Shown here piece by piece: positions 34,456 through 46,976 of a stretch of 64,000 bases of DNA. Each line of letters opens with the position of its first letter. The stretch's first letter is position 1. The stretch lies in the NCBI GenBank assembly GCA_037893225.1, contig JAZGUH010000122.1:992001-1056000 (forward strand). Reading direction: 5' to 3'. Below the pieces are notes generated by a model that was given only the letters and a program-made list of their open reading frames with translations, was not told where the DNA came from and made no database searches. The position numbers were made by a program, and so were the translations under genes. The DNA comes from Hippasteria phrygiana (lineage: Eukaryota > Echinodermata > Asteroidea > Valvatida > Goniasteridae).

Positions 34456-34960
34456 ATGTCATGAGCCTAACAACATTAGAGCTGGAATTTTCAAGCTAGT
34501 TATTTTCCAAGATATTAAATTTTGTGGGATTTCAGAAATTCAGGGCAAGTGCATTTATTAACTTGAATTCAAAATGACAGAGACAAATTGTGACCCACTC
34601 TGGAAAAAGGGCCATTATGTTGCAAAATTTGAAAAAGAAGGTTTTATATAAAGCTGGAAAGGCCATTTTATAATAAGCTTTGGTACATGTCTGAGGCCTG
34701 TTTTCAGCATTTTGCATTCGCAAGATGGGCTCTTTGGAAATTTGAATATTTGTTTTCAGGAATTTCTTGAAATGACTTGAGGAGAAACAAGCCATTTAAA
34801 AAGAAACAAAAAGCAAAGCAATAGATTGAAGCACTCGACACAAACACATTCTTTTTCCAACTTTATTCACAGAAATCAAAGATTTTGGTTATGAACTAGG
34901 ATTGTAATTAGTATATAATATAGCCTATAGGCCCATGCAAAAAAATCCCTCCCTTAAAAA
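34456..34960. other. noncoding stretch
   Basis: No gene or clear repeat structure was seen. Confidence 0.5.
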
Positions 34961-35516
34961 TAGGGGTGTGCATCGAAACCGGTTCCAGATTATGGAATCG
35001 AGTACCTGTACAACTTTACATTATCGCATAGTAACTTCCCAGAAAATAAAAAAGGAAAATTTTTGTATGTTTTTTGTGGCGAATTTTCAAAATTAAACCC
35101 CGACTACTGTACATAGGAAACCAGCACAGATTTCACGTTTATGACGCTCACGAAAATTGACAATAAAGGGAATTTACCGGTTGTGGTTTTTGTAGTCTGG
35201 ATAAAGAGACTCGATGAGACATAATAGCAATAGCATTCCTCATTCCACAATAAATACAACTGTATAAAAAAGCTTCTGTCTTTTGTGTTATGCCGGCGCA
35301 TGCATGTCCTGGAACATATAATAGTGGAGTAGTGATCATGTTTACTGGACAGGCATGAGATTTTTCAGACTTTTGTCTGAAATCAGAATTTTGAATCTCC
35401 GAGAAAGACATTATTGCAACATTCGGGATTGGAAGTTTTGGGTTGGGTTTCTTTAACGGGTACCTGGGTACCGATATTTTTTTCAATCGGGTACCCGGTT
35501 CTTGTACTACCCGTAT
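34961..35516 (+). mobile_element. hAT-like element, copy 2 (3' end truncated)
   Basis: Same order of words as 1276-1806 (TAGGGGTGTGCATCG, GGTTCCAGATTATGGAAT, GGGAATTTACCGG, GGGTACCCGGTTCTTG). The last 12 or so bases of the right end (ATGCACACCCCTA) are missing. Confidence 0.75.
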
Positions 35517-35579
35517 CGTAAAAATCATTTGTTTGAAGAATTGTTCACCCTCTTCACATAGAACAGCCCATTACTTGTG

Positions 35580-35700
35580 AAAATGCCGTGGCCTAGTGGT
35601 TTTGGAGCATTGTGAATCCGTGGTCTGTGGGTAATTCTGCAAATGTGGGTTCAAGCCTACAATGTAGTCCTGGGCTATAGCAGTTTAAATAGTTTGTTTT
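35580..35700 (+). mobile_element. truncated tRNA-derived SINE, copy 2
   Basis: Matches the head of the SINE at 5045: GCCTAGTGGTTTTGGAGCAT and GTGGGTTCAAGCC. The body and A-rich tail are missing. Confidence 0.65.
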
Positions 35701-35709
35701 TGTGTTTAA

Positions 35710-35883
35710 CTACCCCAAGCCTTACAAACTCCAACAGTAGTTTGTGTTGAATTTTGATGGGTTCAGGACTGTACAGCGTAGCGCCCCAATTTCTGTCCAG
35801 AATGTGTCATAGGTATATTGCACAGTGTTGGATTTTGACAGTTTGAGGACACTTCCTAGAAAAAAATGCCTTTGGGGTTAGGG
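35710..35883. mobile_element. TTAA MITE 'CTACCCCAAGC', copy 1
   Basis: Flanked by TTAA (35706-35709 and 35884-35887). The interior words TTGATGGGTTCAGGACTGTA and TGTTGGATTTTGACA recur at 45426-45643 and, inverted, at 42306-42512. Confidence 0.65.
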
Positions 35884-36064
35884 TTAAAGTACTATACACA
35901 TTGCCACCTACCCCTTCTATATGTCTGGTAGGTCTAGACTCTAGACAATAAACGGGAAATGAGAGCCATACGATTTCCTTCCATTTTGTTTAGAGAACAA
36001 TAGAGTGCCTTTCACCATTTTTAAAGCATTCTGCATCCCATCATATAACGTACATGTACATGGG

Positions 36065-36653
36065 TAGGGGTGTGCATTTACGGGTAGTAAAAGAACCGGG
36101 TACCCGATTGAAAAAAATACGGGTACCCGGGTACCTCTTAAAGAAACCCAACCCAAAACTTCCAATCCCGAATGTTGCAATAATAATGTCTCTCCGAGAT
36201 TCAAAAGTCTGATTTCAGACAAAAGTCTGAAAAATCTCATGCCTGTCCAGTAGATCACTACTCCGCCATTACATGTTCCGGCACGTGCATGCGCCGGCAT
36301 ATCACAAAGGACAGAAGCTTTTAACAGTTGTATTTATTGTGGAATTAGGCTTGCTATTATGTCTCGTCAAGGTTCTTTATCCATATCCAGACTACAAAAA
36401 CCACAACCGGTAAATTCCCTTTATTGTCAATTTTCGTGAGCGTCATCAACATGAAATCTGTGCTGGTTTCCCATGTAGTCGGGTTTTAATTTTGAAAATT
36501 CCCCACAAATAAGTTAACATTCGAAACCTTTCCTTTTTCATTTTCTAGGAAGTTACTATGCGATAATGTAAAGTTGTACGGGTACTCGATTACATAATCT
36601 GGAACCGGTTCCTGACATGAACGGTCGGGTACCCGGTTCCGATGCACACCCAT
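36065..36653 (-). mobile_element. hAT-like element, copy 3 (inverted)
   Basis: Inverse-orientation copy of 1276-1806: starts TAGGGGTGTGCATTTACGGG, ends GTTCCGATGCACACC. Together with 34961-35516 it forms an inverted pair about 550 bp apart. Confidence 0.75.
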
Positions 36654-37598
36654 GTGAGAGGATTAAATCCTAATCTACTACGTGTACCAAATTGTAAAAA
36701 AAAATTTGTTTTGTCCTTTGTCGGGGAAAAAAAACACCAATGCATCGTTGTTGCTGTTAGCAATGTATACTAAATTGAAGTACATGTACATGTATTACAA
36801 TGTCATGCAAAATTTGTTTTTAATCATGGCCTTGCATTGCAGCATTCAGTTTGCAAATCTACACTTTGAGTGATAAAAAATGTTCTTCATGGTTGTACTG
36901 TTCATACTCTGCTCATACATGTATGTATCAAGACCCAAGTTTGAAGTGATTTCAATTTTAAGCCCTAAATTAACCCTAACACTACAGTCCAGAATCCTCA
37001 AATTTTAATGATTTTCCACACATCCTAGGGAGTTTAGGGTTAATGAGTTAAAATACAACTACATGTATTGATAATGTTGATTTTGATTGGATTGGTGATA
37101 TAGTGAAGAAAGAAAAGAATACACTGCTTTTTCTTGTTAATTCAAGAAAAATTGTTTCAATTTCATTGTTTATGCAAGAACTGGAATGTTAAATGAGAAG
37201 AAATTAAAATCTAATTTAAAACTAAAGAGGACCGGATTGGTGTGGCGTTCCTCAGACAAATTAATTCAGTATTTATGAAATTGGTTGCTATTTATAATAC
37301 ATGTAGACTGCGATCATGATTGTTTCCATGGAAACCACGGCTATTTGATATTGGCCCCTTTGTGCAGTTTGCGGTGTTGTCTGGCTTTACTTCAATAGGA
37401 TAATGTCAAGGTAACCATTCATTAATTTTTTTTCTTTTTTCTTTTGTGCATCTGCATGTACCGCTCGAGAACATTTTAAAATTGCCAGATTTTGAGAACC
37501 AGAGTTTAGAGAAAAAAATAAGAAAGTTTCCTGGGCTGTCCAGTCTATATACTGGGCTTGAAATGGGCAAAGTTGACTCTTGAGGCCTGATTTTAGAT
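36654..37598. other. noncoding stretch
   Basis: AT-rich with TACATGTA words; no gene seen. Confidence 0.5.
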
Positions 37599-38398
37599 CA
37601 GGGCTCGAAATTCCAAAAACAATTTACTTGCACTTTGCGCAAGTTGGCATTTAAAACAACTTGCGCTAACAAAATTTTACTTGCACTAATTTTTGTAATT
37701 CATGTTTGTATGACCATGGTATGACATATGAAATACAGGCAAAGCTTCGGATGCCGGCCGCTTACTTTTGAAGAAAGAGAGCAGACTTTTCTGCTTCGGT
37801 GGTGAACGTTTCATGATGATCGGAAACCCCAAAATGCAAGAAAAAAATGTCACAAAATATCTCACTTCTCCGTCATTTAAAAGCCGATCAGTGCGCGAAA
37901 CGATGTCAACAACGTTTACGTGTAAAATCCCCGCTCCACGCAACGCACGCTCGCACCCGGCGGTTTCAGTTACATTCAACGACTGACTTGTATGAATGGG
38001 AGCGAGGTTACACATCGCCCAGCAGCATGTCTGGTCCCCAACGCAAGACATACATAAAAAGGCAATGATGTACTGTACGTGCAGTCTGCACCGTTCTATG
38101 TACATGTACATTAACATTGCACGGATTTCGTTCCGATCTGCATGCAGGGATTGTGCGAGCGCTATGATCATGAGTAGCTGCTGGGCCGGGACAGACAGAC
38201 AGAAAAGCTACAGTAAAACATGTTTGTTGAACTTATTGTTTTAATCAAATCATACAGGTTATCATTGTGAAATATCAGTTGACAAAAAACGGTACTTTTC
38301 CAACTTGCGCAAAACGCAAGCTTGAGTCGAGGATAACTTGCGTTCGGTTATTTTTCACTTGCGTTGCGCAAGCACTACAATGGTAATTTCGAGCCCTG
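37599..38398. mobile_element. 800-bp inverted-repeat element 'CAGGGCTCGAAATT'
   Basis: Ends CAGGGCTCGAAATT and AATTTCGAGCCCTG, flanked by TAGAT on both sides (37594-37598 and 38399-38403). Subterminal repeats of ACTTGCGC/GCGCAAGT occur at both ends. A related fragment lies near 48185-48260. The end sequence looks hAT-like, but the duplication seen is 5 bp. Non-coding. Confidence 0.7.
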
Positions 38399-39824
38399 TA
38401 GATGCATTGTATATATTTATTTCCTTTTAATACCACCAGGGTGTGCCCAAACAGTTTAAAACTGGTTTCCATTGGGTCCTACATACATGTAGATTAAAAG
38501 TGAATACATGTACTTTACATGGTATATACAAATATAAAAATACACACAAATAGATACGGTTGAGTTCGGCTGTCATTTGAACACCGTGTTTTAATTTTTG
38601 GACTCAGACACTCTATTTTATTTGTAAGTAAAACTGCGCAATTTGGAAGCCTTATTTTTCAAACAGCAGCAGATTTGGACACCTTATTTTCTAATCCTGC
38701 GGTAGTCGGTGAGTTTTCAGTTCATCACATGTGCACGTATATAGTTTTTGTCACCAGTAAATTTGTCAAGAGTGATATTGTAGAAAATTACAGTATCGAA
38801 AATTCTGGACTAACTACACAGTAGATTACTTTCAAGAAAAATAAATCCTGTATAACATGTAGATTGTTTTATATATTAATTAACCCTAACCCTCCCTAAT
38901 CCTCCAAAATCCTCTTTGCAAAATGGAGGAATTTGGAGGATTGAGGGCACTTGGAAGTTGATGCATCGGAGGATTTTGCAGGATTGAGGTTACTAGGGGT
39001 TTTTGCCCCTGCAGGAATATGGAGGATCCAGGTTATCAGGCTCAATGTGATACATGAGGATTTTGGAGGATTGAGGTTACTAGGGGTATGCAAAAAACAC
39101 CTGGAGGATTTTTGGAGGATTCGTGCTATGGTCCCCATAAGAGGATTTTGGAGGATTCAGGTTATATGGAGTTTTAACACTTTGAAATCAGAGGATGTTG
39201 GAGGATTCAGGTTACATGGGGGGAAAATGATGTAGGGAGTTGGGGGTTTAGTATTTTTTCTTATTTTCTGTTTTTCAAAATTTGTTGACATCGGGTCGCA
39301 AATCCAGTGCAGCACTTTTTACATAAGTGGTATTTCATTCATTCATTCATTTATCGATCTAAAAACTGCAAGGCCTGTGAGTCATTTGTACATGACCAAA
39401 AAAAAACCCAAAACAACTAAATCTTAAAAACGGAACTAAATTCTGGAATAAACGTGTTTAGAACTTGTCATCCATATGGACTTTCTGGGTCATTTGACCC
39501 ACCAGAACACCCGGAATCTTTAAAACACATGTCCGGAGGCTGTATAAGCATGAGTGCTCTGACATCAAGTGAAGTGTGAGTCATTGCAGGAATGGGTCTG
39601 GCAGACTCCAGCCAAACCTTGGTCCAAACAATATGTCCTGTTAACTGAGCATGCTGTACAATTCATAATTTGTCACATCTGGGAGACTGCTTACTGTACG
39701 AGGCAAAATAGAAAATGGAGGAAAAATGGTGGAGGGAGTTGAGGTTAAGTTTAAAATGTTAGGCCAGCTAATTTTGTTGAATTTGAAAAAAGTAACACGA
39801 AGCTTACGTACATATATGTACACG
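38399..39824. other. noncoding stretch with GGAGGATT-type repeats
   Basis: 38880-39240 opens TTAACCCTAACCCTCC and contains many irregular copies of GGAGGATTGAGGTTACTAGG and ATTTTGGAGGAT. No gene. The same motif occurs in the element at 55203-55505. Confidence 0.5.
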
Positions 39825-40044
39825 GGCGTTTCTCAAACCCTGGCTTGGGCTTCGTCTCCAGCTATTCCCCCAGTCCCATTGCCAATCTGAAGCCTTGGAT
39901 ACGTAAATAAATGAACAGGCTCAGGCTCTGGATTAAAACAAGACTTTGATGTACAAAAAGCAAAACCAATATCCAAGATCTTGCCACATCTGGGGACATA
40001 AAATTACGCGAAGCCTAAGCCCAAGCCAGGGTTTGAGAAATGCC
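39825..40044. mobile_element. MITE with 28-bp inverted ends
   Basis: GGCGTTTCTCAAACCCTGGC plus CTTGGGCTTCG at the left is mirrored by the right end GCCAGGGTTTGAGAAATGCC. 220 bp; no clear duplication. Confidence 0.7.
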
Positions 40045-40824
40045 TGTAGTGTGTAATTAATCTGCATGGTATGTACATGTACACAAAAAATGTATACTGT
40101 ATTTTAATAAGTCTGGAATGTTAATTTCACAAGTTGCATACATTGTAAGTCGTGGCAATAGTTAATCAAATATCTAGGTACATGTAGATTAAACAGTGTA
40201 TGTACATGTACATTGTATGCATGACTTATTGTGTAAATTCATTTATTATGCAAAAGAAATTCTGTAAAAGAAGTCTTGTGTACATATGCAGGCTGTGATT
40301 GTGACTCGTAACGTCTCAGTGCTTTGAAAATTTGTTAGGAACAAATTTTAATTTTGTGATGTTTTATTTGGAATTTCCACAGTTACATGTACATACATGT
40401 ACTTGTGTATTTATTAATTTGGGTTTTATGAATTGTTTTTATTTATTAAAACAAATATTTTTGGTAATTTTTGTGGATCTTTTGTGGAACTTTGTATGGG
40501 GACGGGTCCTTCTACAATGAGGTATGCTACATACACATACATTGTACATATGTACATTATACACGTAGCTGCCCAGGTACATGTAGTCTGTGCCACAGCA
40601 ACCAGTTTTGCTGAAAAAAAGTACAATTGTATGCCAGCTTGGCATTGCTTTAGCTAATATTTTTACTTCCCTCATAAACCTCAAGTCATTTAAAGCAGTG
40701 GAATTTCAGTAACTAATTTTGGCTTCATTCCAGCATGTATATATATAGCTTTATATCGAAACAAAATGTGGGCGAAAAAAGAAAAACACATACCTGTGAG
40801 TGTAGGTGTGTACAGGTTCTGTAC

Positions 40825-41020
40825 TGTATATATCTCCGAGGACAATAGAGGAGAAAGGAAATACAAAGAAACCTTCAGTCCTCACACGTCATGTCGTTTA
40901 TTGAAATCGTTCCTCGGACGTAGAAGTACGTGCTTAGTCTATGGGGTTGGGTTGTATTAATGGAACAATAGGAAACACAAAGCATTGTCCTTGCACGTAT
41001 TGGGAAAGTACGACTGTGTG
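40825..41020 (+). repeat. SINE-like 'CCGAGGAC' repeat, copy B
   Basis: Same word order as the copy at 4150: CTCCGAGGACAATAGAGGAG, CCTCGGACGTAGAAGTACGT, CTATGGGGTTGGGTT, AAGCATTGTCCT. Confidence 0.7.
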
Positions 41021-42059
41021 TACATGTATGTGTCAGAATTGATTCACTCACAGACCAAACATTTTTTTTTAAGGCTGTAGGCGAGATTTTTGAAAGTGTC
41101 ACGAAGAGGCATTTTTCAGTAGAAGCTGGGAACTTACATGTACATGTTGCCCTGTTACCTACATGTACGATGTACATGTAATGTCACCTTGCTTATTTAT
41201 TAGGACCTGAACTGAAGGAAAGATGCATCGGTGTGTACCGGTATATGGCTGTCACGTCGATTAGTCACTGCTCCTGTTATTCATGGCTTGTCACGTTGTT
41301 GATGGCAATAACATGCCCCTGTCGGATACTTTACCACATTTCCGCTTGAAAATGGTACCATGACACACAACAGTGTGAAGTATTCACTGCGTACAAGAAA
41401 TCATGTGTTCGTTGCTTGAAGATTTTTTTAAATGAATAATTGCAGAGAAAGTTCAGAAAATAAATAAAATCTTATTGTGGAAACTACTGAGGTTGGTTTG
41501 TAGAGATCGGTGTATGCACAGTAATAACCTTAATTTGGATTTAAACCCGGCCTGTTATGGTCAATGGAGAAACTTGTAATCAAATTGGAAAATCTAAATT
41601 TTTCACACAATTTGCTCCAAAATAAAAACAAAAACTTAACATATCAGTACATTTGGAGTTGAAAAAAGATGATCGTGTCCCCTCAAGGTTGCGACAGACA
41701 TTTTGTAAAAATATAAATTACTTGTACCCTCTATCACTTCATATATACATGCACAGATCCCCGCCCGTCTTCCCCTCCCGTCTTCCCCCATCCCCCCACC
41801 CCGTCCCCCCCCCCCCCCATCCATCGCCTCCCTATTCAGGTGCTTGTAAAGTGCAGTTTTATTTACCCATTATGTTGCGGACATTGTAAATTAATAATCA
41901 ATACATGGTACTTGGCCATATGATTCATTTTTTTTGTCATGAGTTTCCATGGCAACTCTCCAGCATGACGCATACATTTGATTGATTGATTGATTTATTT
42001 TATATTCGGACATACGCTAATACAAAACAAATAATGTGGTTGCCAGATTTATTTCAGTC
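41021..42059. other. noncoding stretch
   Basis: TACATGTA words, a C-rich tract at 41759-41821 and a GATT microsatellite at about 41980. No gene. Confidence 0.5.
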
Positions 42060-42512
42060 GTGAGATTTGTCAAGATTTTTTGTGGGGTTTTCAGAATTTA
42101 AGGATTTTATTTTTGCAGTCGGGAATTCCTGAGGTGTTTTTAGTGGATATAGACCAATACAAAATATGGATATTTTAAGGAGGTGCCTTCATGGAAAAAA
42201 ACAACCTATATGTTGATCTCGGGTCCTTGTGGATTTTTCATGGATTAAAAAATGGATTTTTCATTTTTTTCCAAATCTCACCCTTGTTACTTTTTTTCCA
42301 TGCACACACTAAACCCTAACCCCTAGGCATTTTTACCTGTCAAAATCCAACACTATGCAGTACTATACGTATGGCACATTCTTTGGACTTTGACAAATTG
42401 GGGGCATGATAGCTCCAATGGTGCCAAGGCACTGCAGTCCTGAACCCATCAAAACACAACACAACATGGTGTTAGAGTTTGTAAAGCTTGGGGTAGTCAG
42501 GGTTACATGTAG
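42060..42512. mobile_element. two adjacent small repeat elements
   Basis: 42060-42290 matches the 'GTGAGATTTGTCAGGATTTT ... CCAATCTCACC' family (see 51037). 42306-42512 is an inverted copy of the TTAACCCTAACTACC family (TAACCCCTAGGCATTTTTAC, CAGTCCTGAACCCATCAAAA). Confidence 0.5.
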
Positions 42513-43993
42513 GTAGTCGTGAACCATGGAGTAAGAATACTTTGCTATGCTCCTACAATGTACATGTTGCCCACTTGTACAGCAAATTTTGAAGTGGCAT
42601 CGTAGGGACAGGACTTATGTCTGCTATTTCCAGCCTTGCACTTGGCAATATTGTGAATTGCCATTCAGTTCTTGCCAAGTCGAAAGAGGGCGCTGTGACG
42701 TCAAGCTAGTAACTCAAAGATTAACTGTTTAAACTGTCATTGTCACTTTTAAAGAACCTACACAATGAAGTTTAACACATTTCTGCTCCTTAATTCTTGA
42801 CCGGCCCTTCGTGGGGTGCTGGAATGCCGATATGGGCTGTGTGGCAAAGCGAAATGCAAAAATTAGGTAAACAATGGATTGAATATGCACAGGAAAGCGC
42901 ATATAGACAACCACCAGCCAGGTGGTCTTTTTCAAACCACGGACATGGCCGTCTTCCGTATTCAAGAGTTTAAGATAAATTCATTTGGATTCCCGTTTCT
43001 CTCTGTGGTGCAGTCTAAGGCAATTCCTGGCCGCTTTCCCTTGCACTGTTTTAAGATTATATTGACAAAATTTGGTTCATTTAAAATCGTTTAGAATATA
43101 GGCCTACTCTTGCTCTTAAATTGATAGCGTAGTGGTAGCATATGGGCAGGATTCAAGCGTAGTGCTAATTCCCAAAAGCGTAGTGGGTGCTGGCGGTATT
43201 AAATGCCTGGCTAGAACACTGTACATGTATGTCATTATGAAATTGTAACATTAGAAATGGAAATTAAACAAATCAAAAAATCATCTGGTTTGGGCAATTT
43301 GGTAGAGTAGTGGATTACAAGTATTTTTCTTTACTTGGCCTAAAAATGTACGTACTGTATGGTACTGTACTCTTAAGTTCCAGTCCGGTTATTTTTGGAG
43401 GAATATATATTGATGGTAATTGCGTTGCCATGGGGATTGGCACCCCAACCATGGACTAGCATCCCTTATAAGACACGTCCACAGTCCGTAGCTTTTGTGG
43501 GACAAGAGGAAGTACATGTAAATGTGCTTCCATGGCAACCAAGCATGTCCAATCAACTTAAATTGTTTACGTGTTTCTTGTCACTGATTACGCCCTTGTC
43601 ATTTGGGTAATTCTGATAATGGGGGGGGGGGGGGGGGGTGGTGTCGTGAGTCTTTAGGTTTACAGGACTTTTTCATTTGTCGCTAGTTTTGATAAGAATA
43701 CATTTGATGATTTGTTTAGTTTTTTATATCTTTTTTTTTTATGTGTTTAAAGGCGTACACGTATGTTTTGTTACCTCAATATTTAATGTGAATTGCAAAT
43801 TCGTCAAACAAACCACAAGGGAAACTGACTTGGTAAAATTTGAATACATGTACATGTACATTTGTATATGTGGCGTCCGCAAGGGGAATCGGACATACAT
43901 GTGTAGGTTGCATGACCTGTTTTTTAGTAATTGCAAATTGTATGAAAATCGTCAAAAAAATCACTATTCCTGTTTTTGTCAAAATACTGTAGT
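42513..43993. other. noncoding stretch
   Basis: An 18-G tract at 43621-43638. From about 43919 onward the sequence is one side of a larger duplicated repeat shared with 55125. No gene was seen. Confidence 0.5.
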
Positions 43994-43997
43994 TTAA

Positions 43998-44270
43998 CCC
44001 CTTGAGTACGGTATTTTACGGGAGACGTCTGGGTGTCGCGGCGGCTCTGGCAGCCAAGCGAACCGCTACAATGTGTTTGTGCAGTCAAGCGTAACCTATA
44101 CACAATAATCCAACAATGGATTGAAACTGCACAAATGGCGCCATCCGGCCTGGTGGCACTGTTTAATCCAACAATGGATTGAAACTGCACAAACGGTGGC
44201 CAATTGCGTCATCCGGCCTGGTGGCACTTTTTTGTTGTTGCGCATATTTGAGTCATCCGTACGCAAGGGG
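43998..44270. mobile_element. TTAA MITE 'CCCCTTGAGTACGG', copy 2 (273 bp)
   Basis: Ends CCCCTTGAGTACGG and CCGTACGCAAGGGG between TTAA at 43994-43997 and 44271-44274. Contains two units of the 64-68-bp internal repeat (CAACAATGGATTGAAACTGC). Confidence 0.85.
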
Positions 44271-44274
44271 TTAA

Positions 44275-45421
44275 AGCATTTAATTTAAAATAACTGGTTT
44301 GCTTTTGAGACCATTAAATGTGTACAATGTGACATTTTATAATTAGTCTGGCGTACTTCCGATTTTTTTTTAACTACCTATTATTTTCCTTTCTCAATGC
44401 TGAATTTACGAAAACCAAAGTAATTTTTTCACCATATACAAAGCTTATATTATGTACACTGTATATTTGATCAGGGAATGGAAATTTCAATTTCCAAAAT
44501 TTCCAACTTAGTGTGAGTGCATGATTTCGCTTGTTGGTGCCCCATTGTATAATGTACATGTAGAAAAAGTATTGTATGTAGAAAAGGGAAGTTTTCTGTG
44601 CATAAAACAAACAAACAAACCAGTTTCCAATTTTAGGATTTGTTTCCTGCAGCTTTGTAATCATTCAACCATGTTTTAAAAGGAAGCTTGATCTAAATTT
44701 GACGTATGCATTTTGCCTATCAGTCATTCTCTTGTTTTGTTGCCGTGGAAATGGTTTCATAAACATCAGCGCCAGTATACAGGAAAAACAAGCCCACTTC
44801 CAATCCTAAGTTCCAACCACTCCCTAATATCGGCCCACACATACATGTATGACGCAGTCACACATGCGTACCCTAGTCTAGCCCAGATTTTAGCCCACAA
44901 CAAATTCCGCTATGCCTAGGCAATGGGTGCAATCCTGACTGACCCAGATTCTTTTTTTGGACTGTTTCACTTTGACCAGAGGGATGTAATTGAAACTCGG
45001 TTGGTCAATGGAAATAAAGGATGCAGTTGTATAGGGTTTAATCGATCCCGCAGGCCTGTAAAACTCTTCAAGCGCAAATGCTTGCTTTACAGGTATCATT
45101 CCAGGGCCGGGGTCAAAACAAATTTTTGGAAAAATGTATGATTTTATAGACGCATTTGTCAAACTGCCGGAAACTCTGCGTTGTAACCTTTCTTGACCAC
45201 AGACGTTGCAAATAGTCTAGTTCCCCCTACTTGATAATTCCCGGATGTCTATAAATTGCTCCGTTTTGTCCTTAAGTATGGTCAGGGAACCAGACTACAA
45301 GAATAAAAAAAAATTCTTCTGTTTTCCCAGCATCTAAACTTTAAACAAAACTTTAAAATACTAACCCCCAAATCAATTTGTTTATGAAAATTACAGCAAA
45401 AGAAAATGGTGTATACTACCT
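44275..45421. other. noncoding stretch, partly duplicated repeat
   Basis: 44275-44520 is homologous to 55510-55735 (ACTGGTTTGCTTTTGAGACC, CAAAGCTTATATTA). No gene. Confidence 0.5.
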
Positions 45422-45425
45422 TTAA

Positions 45426-45643
45426 CCCTAACTACCCCAAGCCTTACAAATTCCAACACCAGGTTGTTGAATTTTGATGGGTTCAGGACTGTATATAGCG
45501 CCTTGGTACTAATACATCGATAGCTATGATGCCCCAATTTGTCTACAAAAATGTGTAATACATGTACATGTAGGTGTACTGCACAGTGTTGGATTTTGAC
45601 AGGCCGAGGGCAATTCCTAGCAAAAATGCCTAGGGGGTTATGG
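45426..45643. mobile_element. TTAA MITE 'CCCTAACTACCCC', copy 2
   Basis: Flanked by TTAA at 45422-45425 and 45644-45647. Starts CCCTAACTACCCCAAGC and ends TAGGGGGTTATGG. Same interior as 35710. Confidence 0.65.
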
Positions 45644-45647
45644 TTAA

Positions 45648-46968
45648 CCCTAACCCTGCTGAATCCAATATGATCCAACAATAAACCTCTTCGACATTCT
45701 CAATGCATTGTGGGTTTGGAGGCCAAACAAACCATGTAATTTATACACAAACCTATGGCACTGTGAACCAGTCCAAATATTAATTGATTTTATGCTAAAT
45801 ATCTGTCATGAGTTGAGCGATACCCTTTTCACATATCTTTGCATGGGACATAAGGAAAATAGTAACCAGAAAAATCCATTTTAAATGGCAATAAAAATAA
45901 AGGAAATAATTGGGGAATCCCTCTCAGGGTACCAGTTACCTATGAATGCAAATTTCTGGAATTAGAACAGCTAATAATGTCACATTATTAGCCAATCAGA
46001 AGAGGATTTTTGCAAGCACGACAACGAACATGTGACCAATGCAACCAATCACGTCCGTTCTAATGTGCTTGCTCTTCTAATGCCAGTTAGGGCTGATGCA
46101 CTCATGCAGTTCCCATGATGCTTTGAGAATGTCGAAAAGGTTTATTTGATATTTCTGTTGGACCCTGTTGGATTGAGCAGCAAACTCATAGTGTTACAAT
46201 CCTGTTGGATTCAGCAGTCAACAGAAAAAATGTCAGTCAGACTCTGTTGGATTTAGCAGGGTAGTCCTGGGGAACCATTTGGGGTTAGGGTTTGAACAAA
46301 TTCCAACAAAATCCAACAATGGTAAAAAGCTGTTGTAATTTGTTAGATTTGGCAGTCAACACAAACTACATGTACATCGTGTGTTTGGATGTATTGTGTA
46401 GCAGGGTAGCAGGTAAAGATATGTACAATGTACCTGTCGGATTTTGATGGATTTTGAATGGTGGAAGTTGAATACATGTGTACCTGTCGGATTTTGATGG
46501 ATTTTTTGGGCGGATTTTTTTTGGCGGATTTAGGAGAGTGGAAGCAGACTTCTAGTAAAATTTTTGTTGGATTTTGTTGGATTTGGCAGGACTCATGCAA
46601 ATACCTGTTGTGTTTTGTTGGATTCAGCAGGGTAGCTGCATAAGGAGCTTTGCAGGTGGTAATTGCAAAAAGAAACACGTCGGGATTGAAACTTCGGGCC
46701 CGCTAACTTTCAATTGGAACTGACAAGCAGGGCATTGATCATGCCTGAAAAGTGGAAGATTTCTGTTCAGTGTAAAATTACTGCCGTCGATTTCACAAAG
46801 CAATTTTAATAATTTCTTAACTGTCAATTAAGGTCTTGCATGATCACATTAGTTACGTCAACTTTATTACGTCACTCATTGTTCAGCAAATACTGCTGGT
46901 ACTCGTCTTAAGACACATCTTAGCACTTCGTGAAATTAGGCCCTGGTTGCTGCAAAGAAGTATTATCA
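45648..46968. other. noncoding stretch with GTTGGATTT-type repeats
   Basis: 46140-46640 holds many irregular copies of TGTTGGATTTTGTTGGATTT and GGCAGG/CAGCAGG words. Perfect short palindrome CTAATAATGTCACATTATTAG-like at about 45971. No gene. Confidence 0.45.
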
Positions 46969-46976
46969 CATGCTGC

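Noticed and set aside
37686..38171. 161-codon minus-strand ORF
   Set aside because: Lies wholly inside the inverted-repeat element 37599-38398, has no domain I recognise and mixed low-complexity content.
38880..38900. Interstitial telomere (CCCTAACCC) signal
   Set aside because: Only one or two units, as part of repeat element ends, not a telomeric array.
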